A stretch of DNA of 36,624 nt from Novosphingobium sp. Its GTDB lineage: Bacteria > Pseudomonadota > Alphaproteobacteria > Sphingomonadales > Sphingomonadaceae. Where the stretch lies: assembly GCF_025351285.1 (NCBI RefSeq), contig NZ_JANXWG010000012.1:1-36624 (forward strand). Reading direction: 5' to 3'. This document shows positions 10,242 to 19,514 of this stretch, one piece after another. Numbering within the stretch: position 1 is the stretch's first letter; each line of letters starts with the position of its first letter. The notes beneath the pieces are model-generated. The model ran no database searches. It was not told the DNA's origin and saw only the letters and a list, made by a program, of their open reading frames with translations. A program made the position numbers and the translations under genes.

Positions 10242-12074
10242 ATGGCTACGACTGCACAGCCAGCCTACAAGATCATCGACCACACCTATGACACGGTGGT
10301 CGTCGGTGCCGGCGGATCTGGCCTGCGCGCCACGATGGGCAGCGCGCAAGCGGGCCTGCGCACCGCCTGCATCACCAAGGTGTTCCCCACGCGCAGTCAC
10401 ACCGTGGCCGCGCAAGGCGGCATCGCGGCCAGCCTGGGCAACAATTCGCCCGATCACTGGACCTGGCACATGTTCGACACCGTCAAGGGCTCGGACTGGC
10501 TGGGCGACCAGGACGCGATCGAATACATGGTCCGCGAAGCCCCGGCGGCGGTCTACGAACTCGAACACGCCGGCGTGCCATTCAGCCGCAACCCCGAAGG
10601 CACGATCTACCAGCGCCCGTTCGGCGGCCACATGCAGAACATGGGCGAGGGACCCCCGGTCCAGCGCACCTGCGCCGCGGCCGATCGCACCGGCCACGCC
10701 ATGCTTCACGCGCTCTACCAGCAGAGCCTGAAGTATGATGCGGACTTCTTCATCGAATACTTCGCGATCGACTTGATCATGGAACCCGGCGCCAATGGCG
10801 TGCCGGTCTGTCGCGGCGTGATCGCAATGTGCATGGATGACGGCACGATCCATCGCTTCCGTTCGCACGCGGTGGTGCTGGCGACCGGCGGTTACGGTCG
10901 TTGCTACTACACCGCCACCTCGGCGCACACCTGCACCGGCGATGGCGGCGGCATGGTGCTGCGCGCCGGTTTGCCGATGCAGGACATGGAATTCGTGCAG
11001 TTCCACCCCACCGGCATTTACGGCGCGGGCGTGCTCATTACCGAAGGCGCGCGCGGCGAAGGCGGCTACCTGACGAACTCCGAAGGTGAGCGCTTCATGG
11101 AACGCTATGCCCCATCGGCCAAGGACCTGGCCAGCCGCGATGTCGTCAGCCGCTCGATGGCGCTGGAGATCCGCGAAGGCCGTGGCGTGGGCCCGCACAA
11201 GGACCACATCCACCTCCACCTCGACCATATCGATTCGAAAGTGCTGGCCGAACGGCTTCCCGGGATCACCGAAAGCGGCAAGATCTTCGCCAATGTCGAC
11301 CTGACGCGCCAGCCACTGCCGGTGGTGCCGACCGTGCACTACAACATGGGCGGCATTCCCTGTAACTACCACGGCGAAGTTATGACGATCGGGCCCGATG
11401 GCAACCCCGATACGATCGTGCCGGGGCTGTTCGCGGTGGGCGAGGCGGCGTGTGTTTCGGTTCACGGTGCTAACCGGTTGGGATCCAACTCGCTGATCGA
11501 TCTCGTGGTGTTCGGCCGCGCGACCGGGCTGCGGCTCAAGGAACTGATCGTCCCCGGCACCGCGCACCAGGCGTTGCCCAAGGACAGTGCCGATCTGGCG
11601 CTTACCCGGCTCGATCACTTCCGCAACGCCAACGGTTCGTCGCCCACTGCCGAAGTGCGCACCGAAATGCAGCGCACGATGTCGGCGCACGCGGCGGTGT
11701 TCCGTACCGACGAACTGCTGTCCGAAGGCATGGTACAGCTCTCCAAAACCTATGAGCGGATGCAGGACGTCCACGTTTCGGACCGTTCGCTGATCTGGAA
11801 TTCGGACCTGATCGAGACGATGGAACTCGACAACCTGATTTCGCAGGCCACCGTCACCGTCCACGGCGCGTTCAACCGCAAGGAAAGCCGCGGCGCCCAC
11901 GCGCACGAAGATTTCCCCAACCGCGACGATGCCAACTGGATGAAGCACACGATGGCGTGGTTCGATGGCTGGGGCGGCAAGGGCGGCGGCGTGAAGCTCG
12001 ATTATCGCCCGGTGCATGAATACACGCTCACCGACGATGCCGAATATATCAAGCCGAAGAAGCGGGTGTACTAA
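10242..12074 (+). CDS. sdhA: Succinate dehydrogenase flavoprotein subunit SdhA
   Basis: Catalytic subunit of complex II, oxidising succinate to fumarate in the TCA cycle and passing electrons through covalently bound FAD. The protein is 610 residues, the normal length. Visible motifs are the N-terminal dinucleotide fold [12 protein letters not shown], the FAD-linked His53 in SHTVAAQGG, the substrate-site [21 protein letters not shown] (His255), [26 protein letters not shown], and [14 protein letters not shown] near the second FAD contact. ATG 10242 is used rather than a TTG at 10221, because it lies just after the sdhD stop. The gene is followed at once by a strong hairpin, and no sdhB is found in the window. 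Confidence 0.97.
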   Translation: MATTAQPAYKIIDHTYDTVVVGAGGSGLRATMGSAQAGLRTACITKVFPTRSHTVAAQGGIAASLGNNSPDHWTWHMFDTVKGSDWLGDQDAIEYMVREAPAAVYELEHAGVPFSRNPEGTIYQRPFGGHMQNMGEGPPVQRTCAAADRTGHAMLHALYQQSLKYDADFFIEYFAIDLIMEPGANGVPVCRGVIAMCMDDGTIHRFRSHAVVLATGGYGRCYYTATSAHTCTGDGGGMVLRAGLPMQDMEFVQFHPTGIYGAGVLITEGARGEGGYLTNSEGERFMERYAPSAKDLASRDVVSRSMALEIREGRGVGPHKDHIHLHLDHIDSKVLAERLPGITESGKIFANVDLTRQPLPVVPTVHYNMGGIPCNYHGEVMTIGPDGNPDTIVPGLFAVGEAACVSVHGANRLGSNSLIDLVVFGRATGLRLKELIVPGTAHQALPKDSADLALTRLDHFRNANGSSPTAEVRTEMQRTMSAHAAVFRTDELLSEGMVQLSKTYERMQDVHVSDRSLIWNSDLIETMELDNLISQATVTVHGAFNRKESRGAHAHEDFPNRDDANWMKHTMAWFDGWGGKGGGVKLDYRPVHEYTLTDDAEYIKPKKRVY

Positions 12075-12091
12075 GCGCTAACGGCAGGCAC

Positions 12092-12131
12092 GAGAAAGGA
12101 CGCGAACGTGGTAACGTTTGCGTCCTTTCTC
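12092..12131 (+). terminator. Long hairpin ending the sdhCDA transcript
   Basis: A 17-bp stem, GAGAAAGGACGC-GAACG against CGTT-TGCGTCCTTTCTC, interrupted only by one G-T wobble, with a six-base loop (TGGTAA). It begins 18 bases after the sdhA stop. The stem ends in A/T-rich arms, so it could also work for the minus-strand gene at 12159-12662 that converges on it. This marks sdhA as the last gene of the operon. Confidence 0.75.
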
Positions 12132-12158
12132 ATATGATCGCCCGCAACTGCCGTTGGA

Positions 12159-12662
12159 TCAGCTCGCGGCGCGTGCCGGGTAAGGACAGCCGCGCGACTG
12201 GCCCACGCCCTTGAGGAATGCGCGGCGCACGCTGCCCCCGTAGATGGCCGACTGAACGGCGCGCTCCTGCGCGTTGGCGCCCGAGATTTCCTTGATCAAG
12301 CCGTTGAACGGGATGAACGACGATATCCCCGCTTGCGCGATCCGGCCGACGTTCATCTTCTTGCCCTTGGCCTGCGCCACGTCGATATCGTCACCCAGCA
12401 CCGCGTCGAGATTGCGGATCGCGCGGCTGATCTGCGCGCAGCTGCGCAGTCCCCGCAGCGTATAAGGATCCTCCTGCGCCGAAATCAGCACTTCAGGCAC
12501 ATTCTTCTTGCGCAAGTTGAGCGTGTCGATCGGCGTGGCGGCAACGTCGGTGGCGGTGACGGTGTTGTCGGTCATCGGCCGGTCTGGCTTCTTGTTCTGC
12601 GCGACGGCCGGCGCGGCCGTCAGCACGAAGGCCGCGGCCAGCAAAATGGATTTCTGGATCAT
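12159..12662 (-). CDS. Exported protein of unknown function
   Basis: A 167-residue protein with a clear Sec signal (MIQKSILLAAAFVLTAAPAVAQ, cleavage after residue 21 or 22). The mature part is basic and contains two cysteines (LRSCAQISRAIRNLDAVLGDD and SRGCPYP), which could form a disulfide. A moderately hydrophobic segment, GRIAQAGISSFIPFNGLIKEISGANAQERA, follows the first cysteine. It resembles small conserved exported proteins seen in sphingomonads, but no named family was recognised. The ATG at 12662 has an AGGGAAA site upstream. It lies downstream of the metallopeptidase gene on the same strand, with a hairpin between them. Confidence 0.8.
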   Translation of the reverse strand: MIQKSILLAAAFVLTAAPAVAQNKKPDRPMTDNTVTATDVAATPIDTLNLRKKNVPEVLISAQEDPYTLRGLRSCAQISRAIRNLDAVLGDDIDVAQAKGKKMNVGRIAQAGISSFIPFNGLIKEISGANAQERAVQSAIYGGSVRRAFLKGVGQSRGCPYPARAAS

Positions 12663-12729
12663 CGTCGTTTCCCTGTCTGGGCGCCACGATTCGGCACCCC
12701 AAGCTCAAGGGCTACGCGTGGATGGCTGG

Positions 12730-12755
12730 CCGGTTCCCGGTGTAGCGGGAACCGG
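12730..12755 (-). terminator. GC-rich hairpin after the YpfJ-type peptidase gene
   Basis: A perfect 10-bp stem (CCGGTTCCCG / CGGGAACCGG) with a six-base loop, placed seven bases beyond the stop of the minus-strand peptidase gene. There is no T-run after it in either direction, so termination efficiency is uncertain. Confidence 0.55.
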
Positions 12756-12761
12756 TGCTGA

Positions 12762-13652
12762 TCACTGCGCGCTTGGCTGGGCCGTGCCGAACGTATCGCA
12801 GGTATCCTCGTTGCCGCTGTCCAGGCCCTGTTTCAGCCATTTCATGCGTTGCGCGCTGCTGCCGTGAGTGAATGCGGCCTCCACCGGGCGGCGTCCCGAT
12901 TCTTGCGCCAGCGTATCGTCGCCGATCTGGTGCGCGGCGTTGAGGCCCGATTGGATATCGCCCGGATCGATGCGATCGCCATTCTTCGCGGCCCAGACGC
13001 CGGCGTAGCAATCGGCCTGGAGTTCGAGCCGCACCGACAGCGCGTTGGCTTGCGAAGGGCGCGATTCCTGAAGGTTGCGGACTTTGTCCGAAAGCCCCAG
13101 CAGGTTCTGGACGTGGTGCCCATATTCGTGTGCGATCACGTATTCGCGCGCGAATTCTCCCTTCGCGCCAAGCTGTTGCGCCATCTGATCGTAGAAATCG
13201 GTGTCGATGTAGATGCCCTGGTCGGCCGGGCAATAGAACGGCCCCATTGCACTTTCCGCCGCCCCGCAACCCGATCGGCCCTGTTGCGAATAGAACACCA
13301 GCTTGGGCGCCTTGTAGGCAATGCCGGCCTTTTCGAACAACGGCTGCCAGGTGTGGTTGAGCGAGGCGAGCGCATTGCAGCTTTCGTGGCTATAGGCGTT
13401 GACGGTGCAGCTTTCGCGGGCGGTGGTGCCGCCGGTGCGGCTTGGCTGGCCGATCTGGCTGGTCTGCGCGCCCTGATCGGCCCCTTGCATGCTGCCCAGC
13501 ATCTGCACCGGGTTGATCCCGAAAACCAACCAGCCGATCAGCGCGATGACGATGCCGCCGCAGCCGATCCGCCCGCCCGTACCGCCCAGCCCGAAGTTCG
13601 ATCCGCGCTGGTCTTCCACATTGACGCTGTCGTCGAATTCATCGAGCCGCAT
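12762..13652 (-). CDS. YpfJ-family neutral zinc metallopeptidase
   Basis: Predicted membrane-anchored neutral zinc peptidase (YpfJ/KPN_02809 family), 296 residues. The start MRLDEFDDSVNVEDQRG and a glycine-rich stretch lead to one membrane span (about 31-47, CGGIVIALIGWLVFGI). The catalytic part then has CNALASLNHTWQPLFEKAG, then GCGAAESAMGPFYCPADQGIYID, then the HExxH zinc site VIAHEYGHHVQNLLG (His175, Glu176, His179), and RLELQADCYAGVWA with the third-ligand Glu/Asp region. This motif order is the family pattern. Physiological substrates of this family are not known. The frame is open upstream to 14015, but ATG 13652 gives the canonical N-terminus. It is divergent from the M28 peptidase gene. 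Confidence 0.92.
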   Translation of the reverse strand: MRLDEFDDSVNVEDQRGSNFGLGGTGGRIGCGGIVIALIGWLVFGINPVQMLGSMQGADQGAQTSQIGQPSRTGGTTARESCTVNAYSHESCNALASLNHTWQPLFEKAGIAYKAPKLVFYSQQGRSGCGAAESAMGPFYCPADQGIYIDTDFYDQMAQQLGAKGEFAREYVIAHEYGHHVQNLLGLSDKVRNLQESRPSQANALSVRLELQADCYAGVWAAKNGDRIDPGDIQSGLNAAHQIGDDTLAQESGRRPVEAAFTHGSSAQRMKWLKQGLDSGNEDTCDTFGTAQPSAQ

Positions 13653-13894
13653 GGTATATCCTTCAGGTCTTGAGCGATGGTTGGCACCGGAACTTTCGAT
13701 TGGCCAGAGCAAACCACCGGTGCAAGCCGTAAACGTCTTGGGTCTGCAAGGACACAGCCGCTTCCAAAAACGCCATGAAACACGCCGCCGAGCGCTCAAA
13801 TCGGCGCTGGGAACTTGCGCCGTACCGGGGCATTTGGGATGAGCATGAAGGCGATGAATCGTGCCTCGTGTGCGATAGCGTGAGGGAAACAGGA

Positions 13895-15454
13895 ATGAGC
13901 GGGGGTGGCAGAAGCATAGGCCGTGCAATCGTGCTCGTTGCTTTGTGTTTCGCATTCTTCGCCGGAATTTCCCCCGCGCTGGGCAAAGGCAAGAACAAGG
14001 ACACCGCCGAGGCAAGCGAACCGCCGCTCGAAGCCGCCTTGCGCGGCCATATCAACACGCTCGCCAGCAACGAATTTGCGGGCCGCGAACCGGGCACGCC
14101 GGGCGAAACCAAGGCGCTGCGCTATCTCGCGCAGCAGTGGTTCGATATCGGGCTCGAATCGGGCACCAACGATCCCGGCCACGCCTGGTTCGCGCCGGTG
14201 GAACTGGTGGCACGCACGCCGCTGGCCTCGCGCGCCAGCTTCGTGCGCGGCAAACGGCGGACCGTCGCGGTGCCGGCCGATGCGTTCGTGGCGACGTCGG
14301 GCCTGCGCAGCCTGGTTTCGGGCGCGCCGCTGTTTTTCGTGGGAGATGGCACCAGGCCGGTGCCCGCGCGGCAGGAACTCGCCGGGCGGATCGCATTGCT
14401 GCTCGACAGCCTGCCGGCCGGCGCCGATCCCGATCGTTTTGCCGATCGGGCCGGGCGCCTGCTCGATGGCGGCGCGTCCGCGGTGGTCACGATCCTCGAT
14501 GCCCAGCGCGGCCTGGCCGACGTCCGTTCGCGGCGCGGGCGGGCGGGCTATGCGTTGGCCGGCGAACGTCTGGGTGGCGATATCGAAGCTTACGTGACGC
14601 CCGCTTTCGCCGAACGGCTGCTGGCCGGCGGTGCCGAAGCGGACGTTGCCACTTTGCGCCGCGCCGCGCGCGCGCCCGGTTTCGTGCCCCACCCGATCGG
14701 CGTGACTGCCACGTTGGAGGCAACCACGCGTGAAACCCGCATCCACACGAACAACCTGATCGGGCGGCTGCCCGGCCGCAATCCGGCGGCAGGCGCGGTC
14801 GTGCTGGTGGCGCACTGGGATCACTTCGGCGTTTGTGGCGAGGCACCCGCGGTCGACGTGATCTGCAACGGTGCAGTCGACAACGCCAGCGGATTGGCGG
14901 TGGTGACCGAAGCGATGCGCATGCTGGCAAAAGGGCCGCCGATCGATCGCGACGTTTATGTGCTGGCCACCACCGGGGAGGAATTCGGGTTGCTGGGTGC
15001 GCAGGCCTTCACCGAAAATCCGCCGCTGCCGCTGCGCAAGATCGTGGCGGTGTTCAACGTCGATAGTGTGGCGATCGCGCCGGCGGGCACCCCGTTCGCG
15101 ATCCTGGGGCGCGGCAAGACCGGGCTCGATGCCGGGATCGAACGCGTGATCGCCAAGGCCAGGCGCAAGCTGGTGACGAACCAGTCGGCCAGCATGTTCC
15201 TGCGGCGCCAGGATGGCTGGGCGTTCCTCCAGCACGATGTGCCGGCGGTGTCGGTCAGCACGGCTTACGGCGATCAGGCGCGGTTCGATCGTTATATGGA
15301 CACGCGCTACCATCGCCCTACCGACAAGCCGACCGGTGATCTTGAACTGGGCGGCGCGGCCGACGATGCGCGGATGCTGGTGGATCTGGCGCGCAACTTC
15401 GGCGACGTGAAGGCCTGGCCGGGAAGCGAAACTCCGATCACCGCCGCGCATTAG
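13895..15454 (+). CDS. Exported M28-family zinc aminopeptidase
   Basis: Secreted or periplasmic di-zinc aminopeptidase, 519 residues. Residues 1-30 are a signal peptide (GRAIVLVALCFAFFAGISPALG). A protease-associated (PA)-like insertion lies at about 130-260. The M28 zinc ligands are all present: His307 and Asp309 region in VAHWDHFG, Asp329 in GAVDNASG, Glu362 and Glu363 in TGEEFGLLG, Asp390 in FNVDSV, and His473 in TRYHRPTDKP. The peptide-bond substrate is unknown. ATG 13895 is preceded by GAGGGAAACAGGA. In-frame starts upstream from 13775 would bury the signal peptide. The esterase gene follows ten bases after the stop region, so the two may be co-transcribed. Confidence 0.93.
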   Translation: MSGGGRSIGRAIVLVALCFAFFAGISPALGKGKNKDTAEASEPPLEAALRGHINTLASNEFAGREPGTPGETKALRYLAQQWFDIGLESGTNDPGHAWFAPVELVARTPLASRASFVRGKRRTVAVPADAFVATSGLRSLVSGAPLFFVGDGTRPVPARQELAGRIALLLDSLPAGADPDRFADRAGRLLDGGASAVVTILDAQRGLADVRSRRGRAGYALAGERLGGDIEAYVTPAFAERLLAGGAEADVATLRRAARAPGFVPHPIGVTATLEATTRETRIHTNNLIGRLPGRNPAAGAVVLVAHWDHFGVCGEAPAVDVICNGAVDNASGLAVVTEAMRMLAKGPPIDRDVYVLATTGEEFGLLGAQAFTENPPLPLRKIVAVFNVDSVAIAPAGTPFAILGRGKTGLDAGIERVIAKARRKLVTNQSASMFLRRQDGWAFLQHDVPAVSVSTAYGDQARFDRYMDTRYHRPTDKPTGDLELGGAADDARMLVDLARNFGDVKAWPGSETPITAAH

Positions 15455-15461
15455 GGAGAGC

Positions 15462-16481
15462 ATGATGGCCAACGATCCGACCACGCCGACGTTCGCGCCG
15501 GACGGCACCGTTCACGTGCCCGGGTTCGACCTCCCGCCCTCCAGCCTGCTGAGCGCCGAAGCCGCCGCCGCGCAGCGCGCGCGGGCCGCGATGCCCGTGT
15601 TCGATACCGGTGGGGCGCAGACCGACATCGTGACGCGGCGCGCGCAGATCAACGGCTACATGGCGCCGCAGATCGAAGCGCTCAAGGCAAAGTTCCCGGT
15701 CGATATCGTGGCGACGGAGATCGGCGGCGTGGAGGTGCTCGACGTCACCCCGGCCGGCGGCGGGCACGATCCCGACCGCGTGCTGATCAACGCGCATGGC
15801 GGCGCCTTCATCATCGGCTGGCCGGGCGTGGCGCTGATCGAGGCGATCCCGATCCCGGTGATGGCGGGGCTGCGCGTGGTGACGGTCAACTACCGCATGG
15901 CGCCCGAGCATCGGCACCCGGCCGGGGTCGAGGATATCGCGAAGGTCTATGAGGCGCTGCTCGACAGTTACGCGCCGGGACGGATCGGTTTCTTCGGCGG
16001 TTCTGCGGGCGGGGTACTCGCCGCGCAACTCGCCGCCTGGTTGCCCGCGCATGGCCTGCCGCAAATGGGCGCGGTCGGCATATTCGGTGCGGGCGGCGTG
16101 CCGTTCCATGCGGGCGAGGCGATGACCGTGGCCGGCTATATCGACGGCTCGTTCCCGCCACCCCCGCCCAACGGCAGCCCGCCGCTCGACATGACCCGCG
16201 GTTATTTCGCCGGCACCAGCGATGACGATCCGAGCGCCTGGCCCGGCTATCACCTCGATGTGATGGCCAAGTTTCCGCCGACGCTGATCATCACCGGCAC
16301 CCGCGCGATGGACCTCAGCTCCGCGATCTACACCAATTCGCAATTGCTCAAGGCCGGGGTCAGCTCGACCCTGATCGTCGGCGAGGGCATGGGCCACTGC
16401 TATCACTACCGTGTCGACATGCCCGAGGCGCGCGATGCCTGCGTGCAGATCGTTGCGCATTTCCGCCGGCATCTGGTGTGA
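15462..16481 (+). CDS. HSL-type alpha/beta-hydrolase (esterase)
   Basis: Cytosolic esterase of the hormone-sensitive-lipase type, 339 residues with no signal peptide. It has the oxyanion motif HGGAF (His112), the nucleophile elbow GGSAGG (Ser181), and a late His312 in GEGMGHCYHY. NYRMAPEHRHPAGVED between the two is the usual HSL loop. It probably hydrolyses short-chain or bulky esters, but nothing in the sequence fixes the substrate. Two adjacent ATGs (15462, 15465) follow a GGGAGAG site; either may be used. Confidence 0.92.
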   Translation: MMANDPTTPTFAPDGTVHVPGFDLPPSSLLSAEAAAAQRARAAMPVFDTGGAQTDIVTRRAQINGYMAPQIEALKAKFPVDIVATEIGGVEVLDVTPAGGGHDPDRVLINAHGGAFIIGWPGVALIEAIPIPVMAGLRVVTVNYRMAPEHRHPAGVEDIAKVYEALLDSYAPGRIGFFGGSAGGVLAAQLAAWLPAHGLPQMGAVGIFGAGGVPFHAGEAMTVAGYIDGSFPPPPPNGSPPLDMTRGYFAGTSDDDPSAWPGYHLDVMAKFPPTLIITGTRAMDLSSAIYTNSQLLKAGVSSTLIVGEGMGHCYHYRVDMPEARDACVQIVAHFRRHLV

Positions 16482-16487
16482 TTGCGT

Positions 16488-16520
16488 GGCCGTTGCAGCG
16501 GCGTTGCAGTGCCGTTGCAA
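16488..16520 (+). repeat. Three near-identical tandem units (GCCGTTGCA type) before guaB
   Basis: GGCCGTTGCAGC, GGCGTTGCAGT and GCCGTTGCAAT follow each other with a period of 11-12 bases, starting just after the esterase stop. Helical-turn spacing is what a small direct-repeat operator would show, but chance amplification is just as possible. Confidence 0.45.
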
Positions 16521-16542
16521 TTGACCACAAGTGCCGACTAGC

Positions 16543-16559
16543 CAAGCCGCCCCGGCTTG
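16543..16559 (+). terminator. CAAGCCG-CCC-CGGCTTG hairpin, terminator or guaB leader stem
   Basis: A seven-base-pair perfect stem with a CCC loop lies 62 bases after the esterase stop and 47 before the guaB start. There is no T-run, so its role is open. Confidence 0.4.
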
Positions 16560-16564
16560 ATTAG

Positions 16565-18091
<1,527 letters not shown>

Positions 18092-18496
18092 GGGGGCGAG
18101 CAGACGATTGGCTCAAGAGCTTAGCGCCAAGATTGGACTATGCGAAGCGCTTCGACCCGCAACCCCGTCCATGCTGAGCTTGTCGAAGCACTGCCCTTTC
18201 TTTACGGTTGAAGCATAACTGCCTGAAGAAAAAGTAGTTCTTCCACAAGCTCAGGATGAATGGGTTTAAGTCAGGTATTTCGCATTTAACTCCAAGGGAT
18301 GGATGCGACGGGCACAGCCTTTCGTGCCCTCAAGAGTCAGGAACCGCCCCAGCGGTGGAAGGGTGAGGATTGCCAGGACGTCATTCGCGTTGCGGAATGG
18401 CGTATTGTTTACCCCGAATTTGAGTCATGGTCAGGATCAAGTAAAATGTCACGGTGCCTGCGATCAGTCACCGCAATCGAAACCTAGGAACATTCG
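18092..18496. other. Noncoding region between guaB and the HNH gene
   Basis: About 405 bases with no gene that can be supported. The first half carries the REP-like inverted pair (18165-18263). The second half is AT-richer and has a 62-codon open frame (18299-18487) with no recognisable fold and no ribosome site. The sequence near 18415-18480 looks like the edge of an inserted segment, but no target-site duplication or terminal repeat was seen. Confidence 0.6.
18165..18263. repeat. REP/REPIN-like inverted repeat pair
   Basis: The left arm CCGTCCATGCTGAGCTTGTCG (18165 onward, running on into AA) is mirrored by TTCCACAAGCTCAGGATGAA (18241 onward, ending at 18263) on the other strand, with a few mismatches and roughly 50 bases between. 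The core CTGAGCTTGTCGAAG is a repeat remembered as common in intergenic DNA of sphingomonads. An inverted pair of this type is the layout of a REPIN, a short element mobilised by RAYT-type transposases; none is in this window. Confidence 0.65.
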
Positions 18497-19222
18497 ATGG
18501 TGTTGGAGCGCAAGCACGTAGAAGCAGCAATTGAGCGGATCAAGGCAGAAGGCCTTCCCGAAGGAAATAGGGAATCGACACGATGGGATTTGATTGACCC
18601 GAAGTCTGGTCAACGGTTCCCTCCAAAGGCGATATTGCGTTGGGCCCGGGAAAAGTCGGGCCAGACCATTGACAACCTTCCTGGCGGGGGCTGGCCCACT
18701 AATAACCCATTACGGAAATTAGGCTTTGAAATCGTTCCAAAAAATGAATCGAACGAGGTTGATACTGGCATCGCGGAAGATATTTCGAACGTCAAGAATT
18801 CTAAGTTTGATGCGACCACAAAAGCTCAGTTAATTGACGCTCGCCTTGGCCAGGGAAAATTTCGCAACGCCCTTATGGATCGTTGGCAGGAGTGCTGCCC
18901 AATCACTAAATGCACCGTAGCTGCGGTACTTCGAGCGTCCCATATTAAGCCATGGAGGGACAGCACCAACGCTGAAAGATTAGATCCAGCCAATGGGCTG
19001 CTTCTCTCTGCATCGATTGATGCGCTATTTGATCGAGCCCTACTTACTTTTGATTCTGATGGTGCAATGAAGGTGGCGAAGGAGGTGTCGAGCATTCAGC
19101 TCGATCGTCTTGGGGTCCCCTCCAACGTGAAAATTACTATCCCCGAAAATAGTCAGGTATTTATCAAGCAACACCAGGCTGAATTTCACACGAAGAACGG
19201 TCAGAGTTATTATCGGCGGTAG
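18497..19222 (+). CDS. HNH endonuclease with ScoMcrA-like N-terminal segment
   Basis: A 241-residue predicted nuclease. The C-terminal half is an HNH_2-type domain: CPITKCTVAAVLRASHIKPW with His149, then RLDPANGLLLSASIDALFDRALLTF with Asn166 and the following FDR. The N-terminal part has WDLIDPKSGQRFPPKAILRWA (30-50), a pattern resembling the head domain of ScoMcrA-like modified-DNA restriction enzymes. This suggests a type IV-like defence role, but that is inference. Base use is visibly AT-richer than its neighbours, and it lies alone in a noncoding stretch, so recent transfer is likely. ATG 18497 has AGGAA six bases upstream. Confidence 0.85.
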   Translation: MVLERKHVEAAIERIKAEGLPEGNRESTRWDLIDPKSGQRFPPKAILRWAREKSGQTIDNLPGGGWPTNNPLRKLGFEIVPKNESNEVDTGIAEDISNVKNSKFDATTKAQLIDARLGQGKFRNALMDRWQECCPITKCTVAAVLRASHIKPWRDSTNAERLDPANGLLLSASIDALFDRALLTFDSDGAMKVAKEVSSIQLDRLGVPSNVKITIPENSQVFIKQHQAEFHTKNGQSYYRR

Positions 19223-19320
19223 AGATGCTCGGCAGTCTGGTAGCACAATACAAACTTCAAACCATTTTCCTACATCACCCCAGCCTGCTACCTCCTTGCC
19301 CGCTCTTTGCCATCGTCAGC

Positions 19321-19388
19321 CCACCCAAACCCCAACGGACAAAACAGTCCGTGCACGACTTTTATCAACTAACTCCACCCAAACCCCA
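19321..19388. repeat. Direct repeat CCACCCAAACCCCA with a hairpin between copies
   Basis: The 14-base sequence occurs exactly at 19321-19334 and 19375-19388. Right after the first copy ACGGAC-AAAACA-GTCCGT (19335-19352) can form a six-base-pair hairpin. The opposite strand is G-rich (TGGGGTTTGGGTGG). Part of the 292-base gap before the RsmB-type gene. Confidence 0.6.
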
Positions 19389-19458
19389 GAAATCCGCGAG
19401 TCGCACAAAACCACCCGTCCGCTAGGCAACGTGCCACTCGGACACTATTGGGAGCGCA

Positions 19459-19490
19459 AGGGGCCGTGCCCCTCGCATTTATTCTTTCCC
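19459..19490 (+). terminator. AGGGGC-CGT-GCCCCT hairpin followed by a T-rich stretch
   Basis: A perfect six-base-pair GC stem with a three-base loop is followed by ATTTATTCTTTCCCCTCTTTT. This is a fair intrinsic terminator for transcripts coming from the HNH gene side, 41 bases before the next ATG (19515). Confidence 0.5.
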
Positions 19491-19514
19491 CTCTTTTACC
19501 GGCCAAAACCCAAC

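Noticed and set aside
10203..12017. Long minus-strand open frame opposite sdhA
   Set aside because: Mirror of sdhA codon bias; His/Val/Arg-rich translation with no fold or ribosome site.
13796..15508. Long minus-strand open frame opposite the M28 peptidase gene
   Set aside because: The plus strand carries a full set of zinc ligands and a signal peptide; the antisense translation has no recognisable feature.
18299..18487. 62-codon open frame before the HNH gene
   Set aside because: No ribosome site, no similarity recognised, and a competing open frame four bases away; treated as noncoding.
18415..18490. Possible insertion-sequence edge
   Set aside because: The sequence has a foreign look, but no terminal inverted repeat, target duplication or transposase fragment could be shown.
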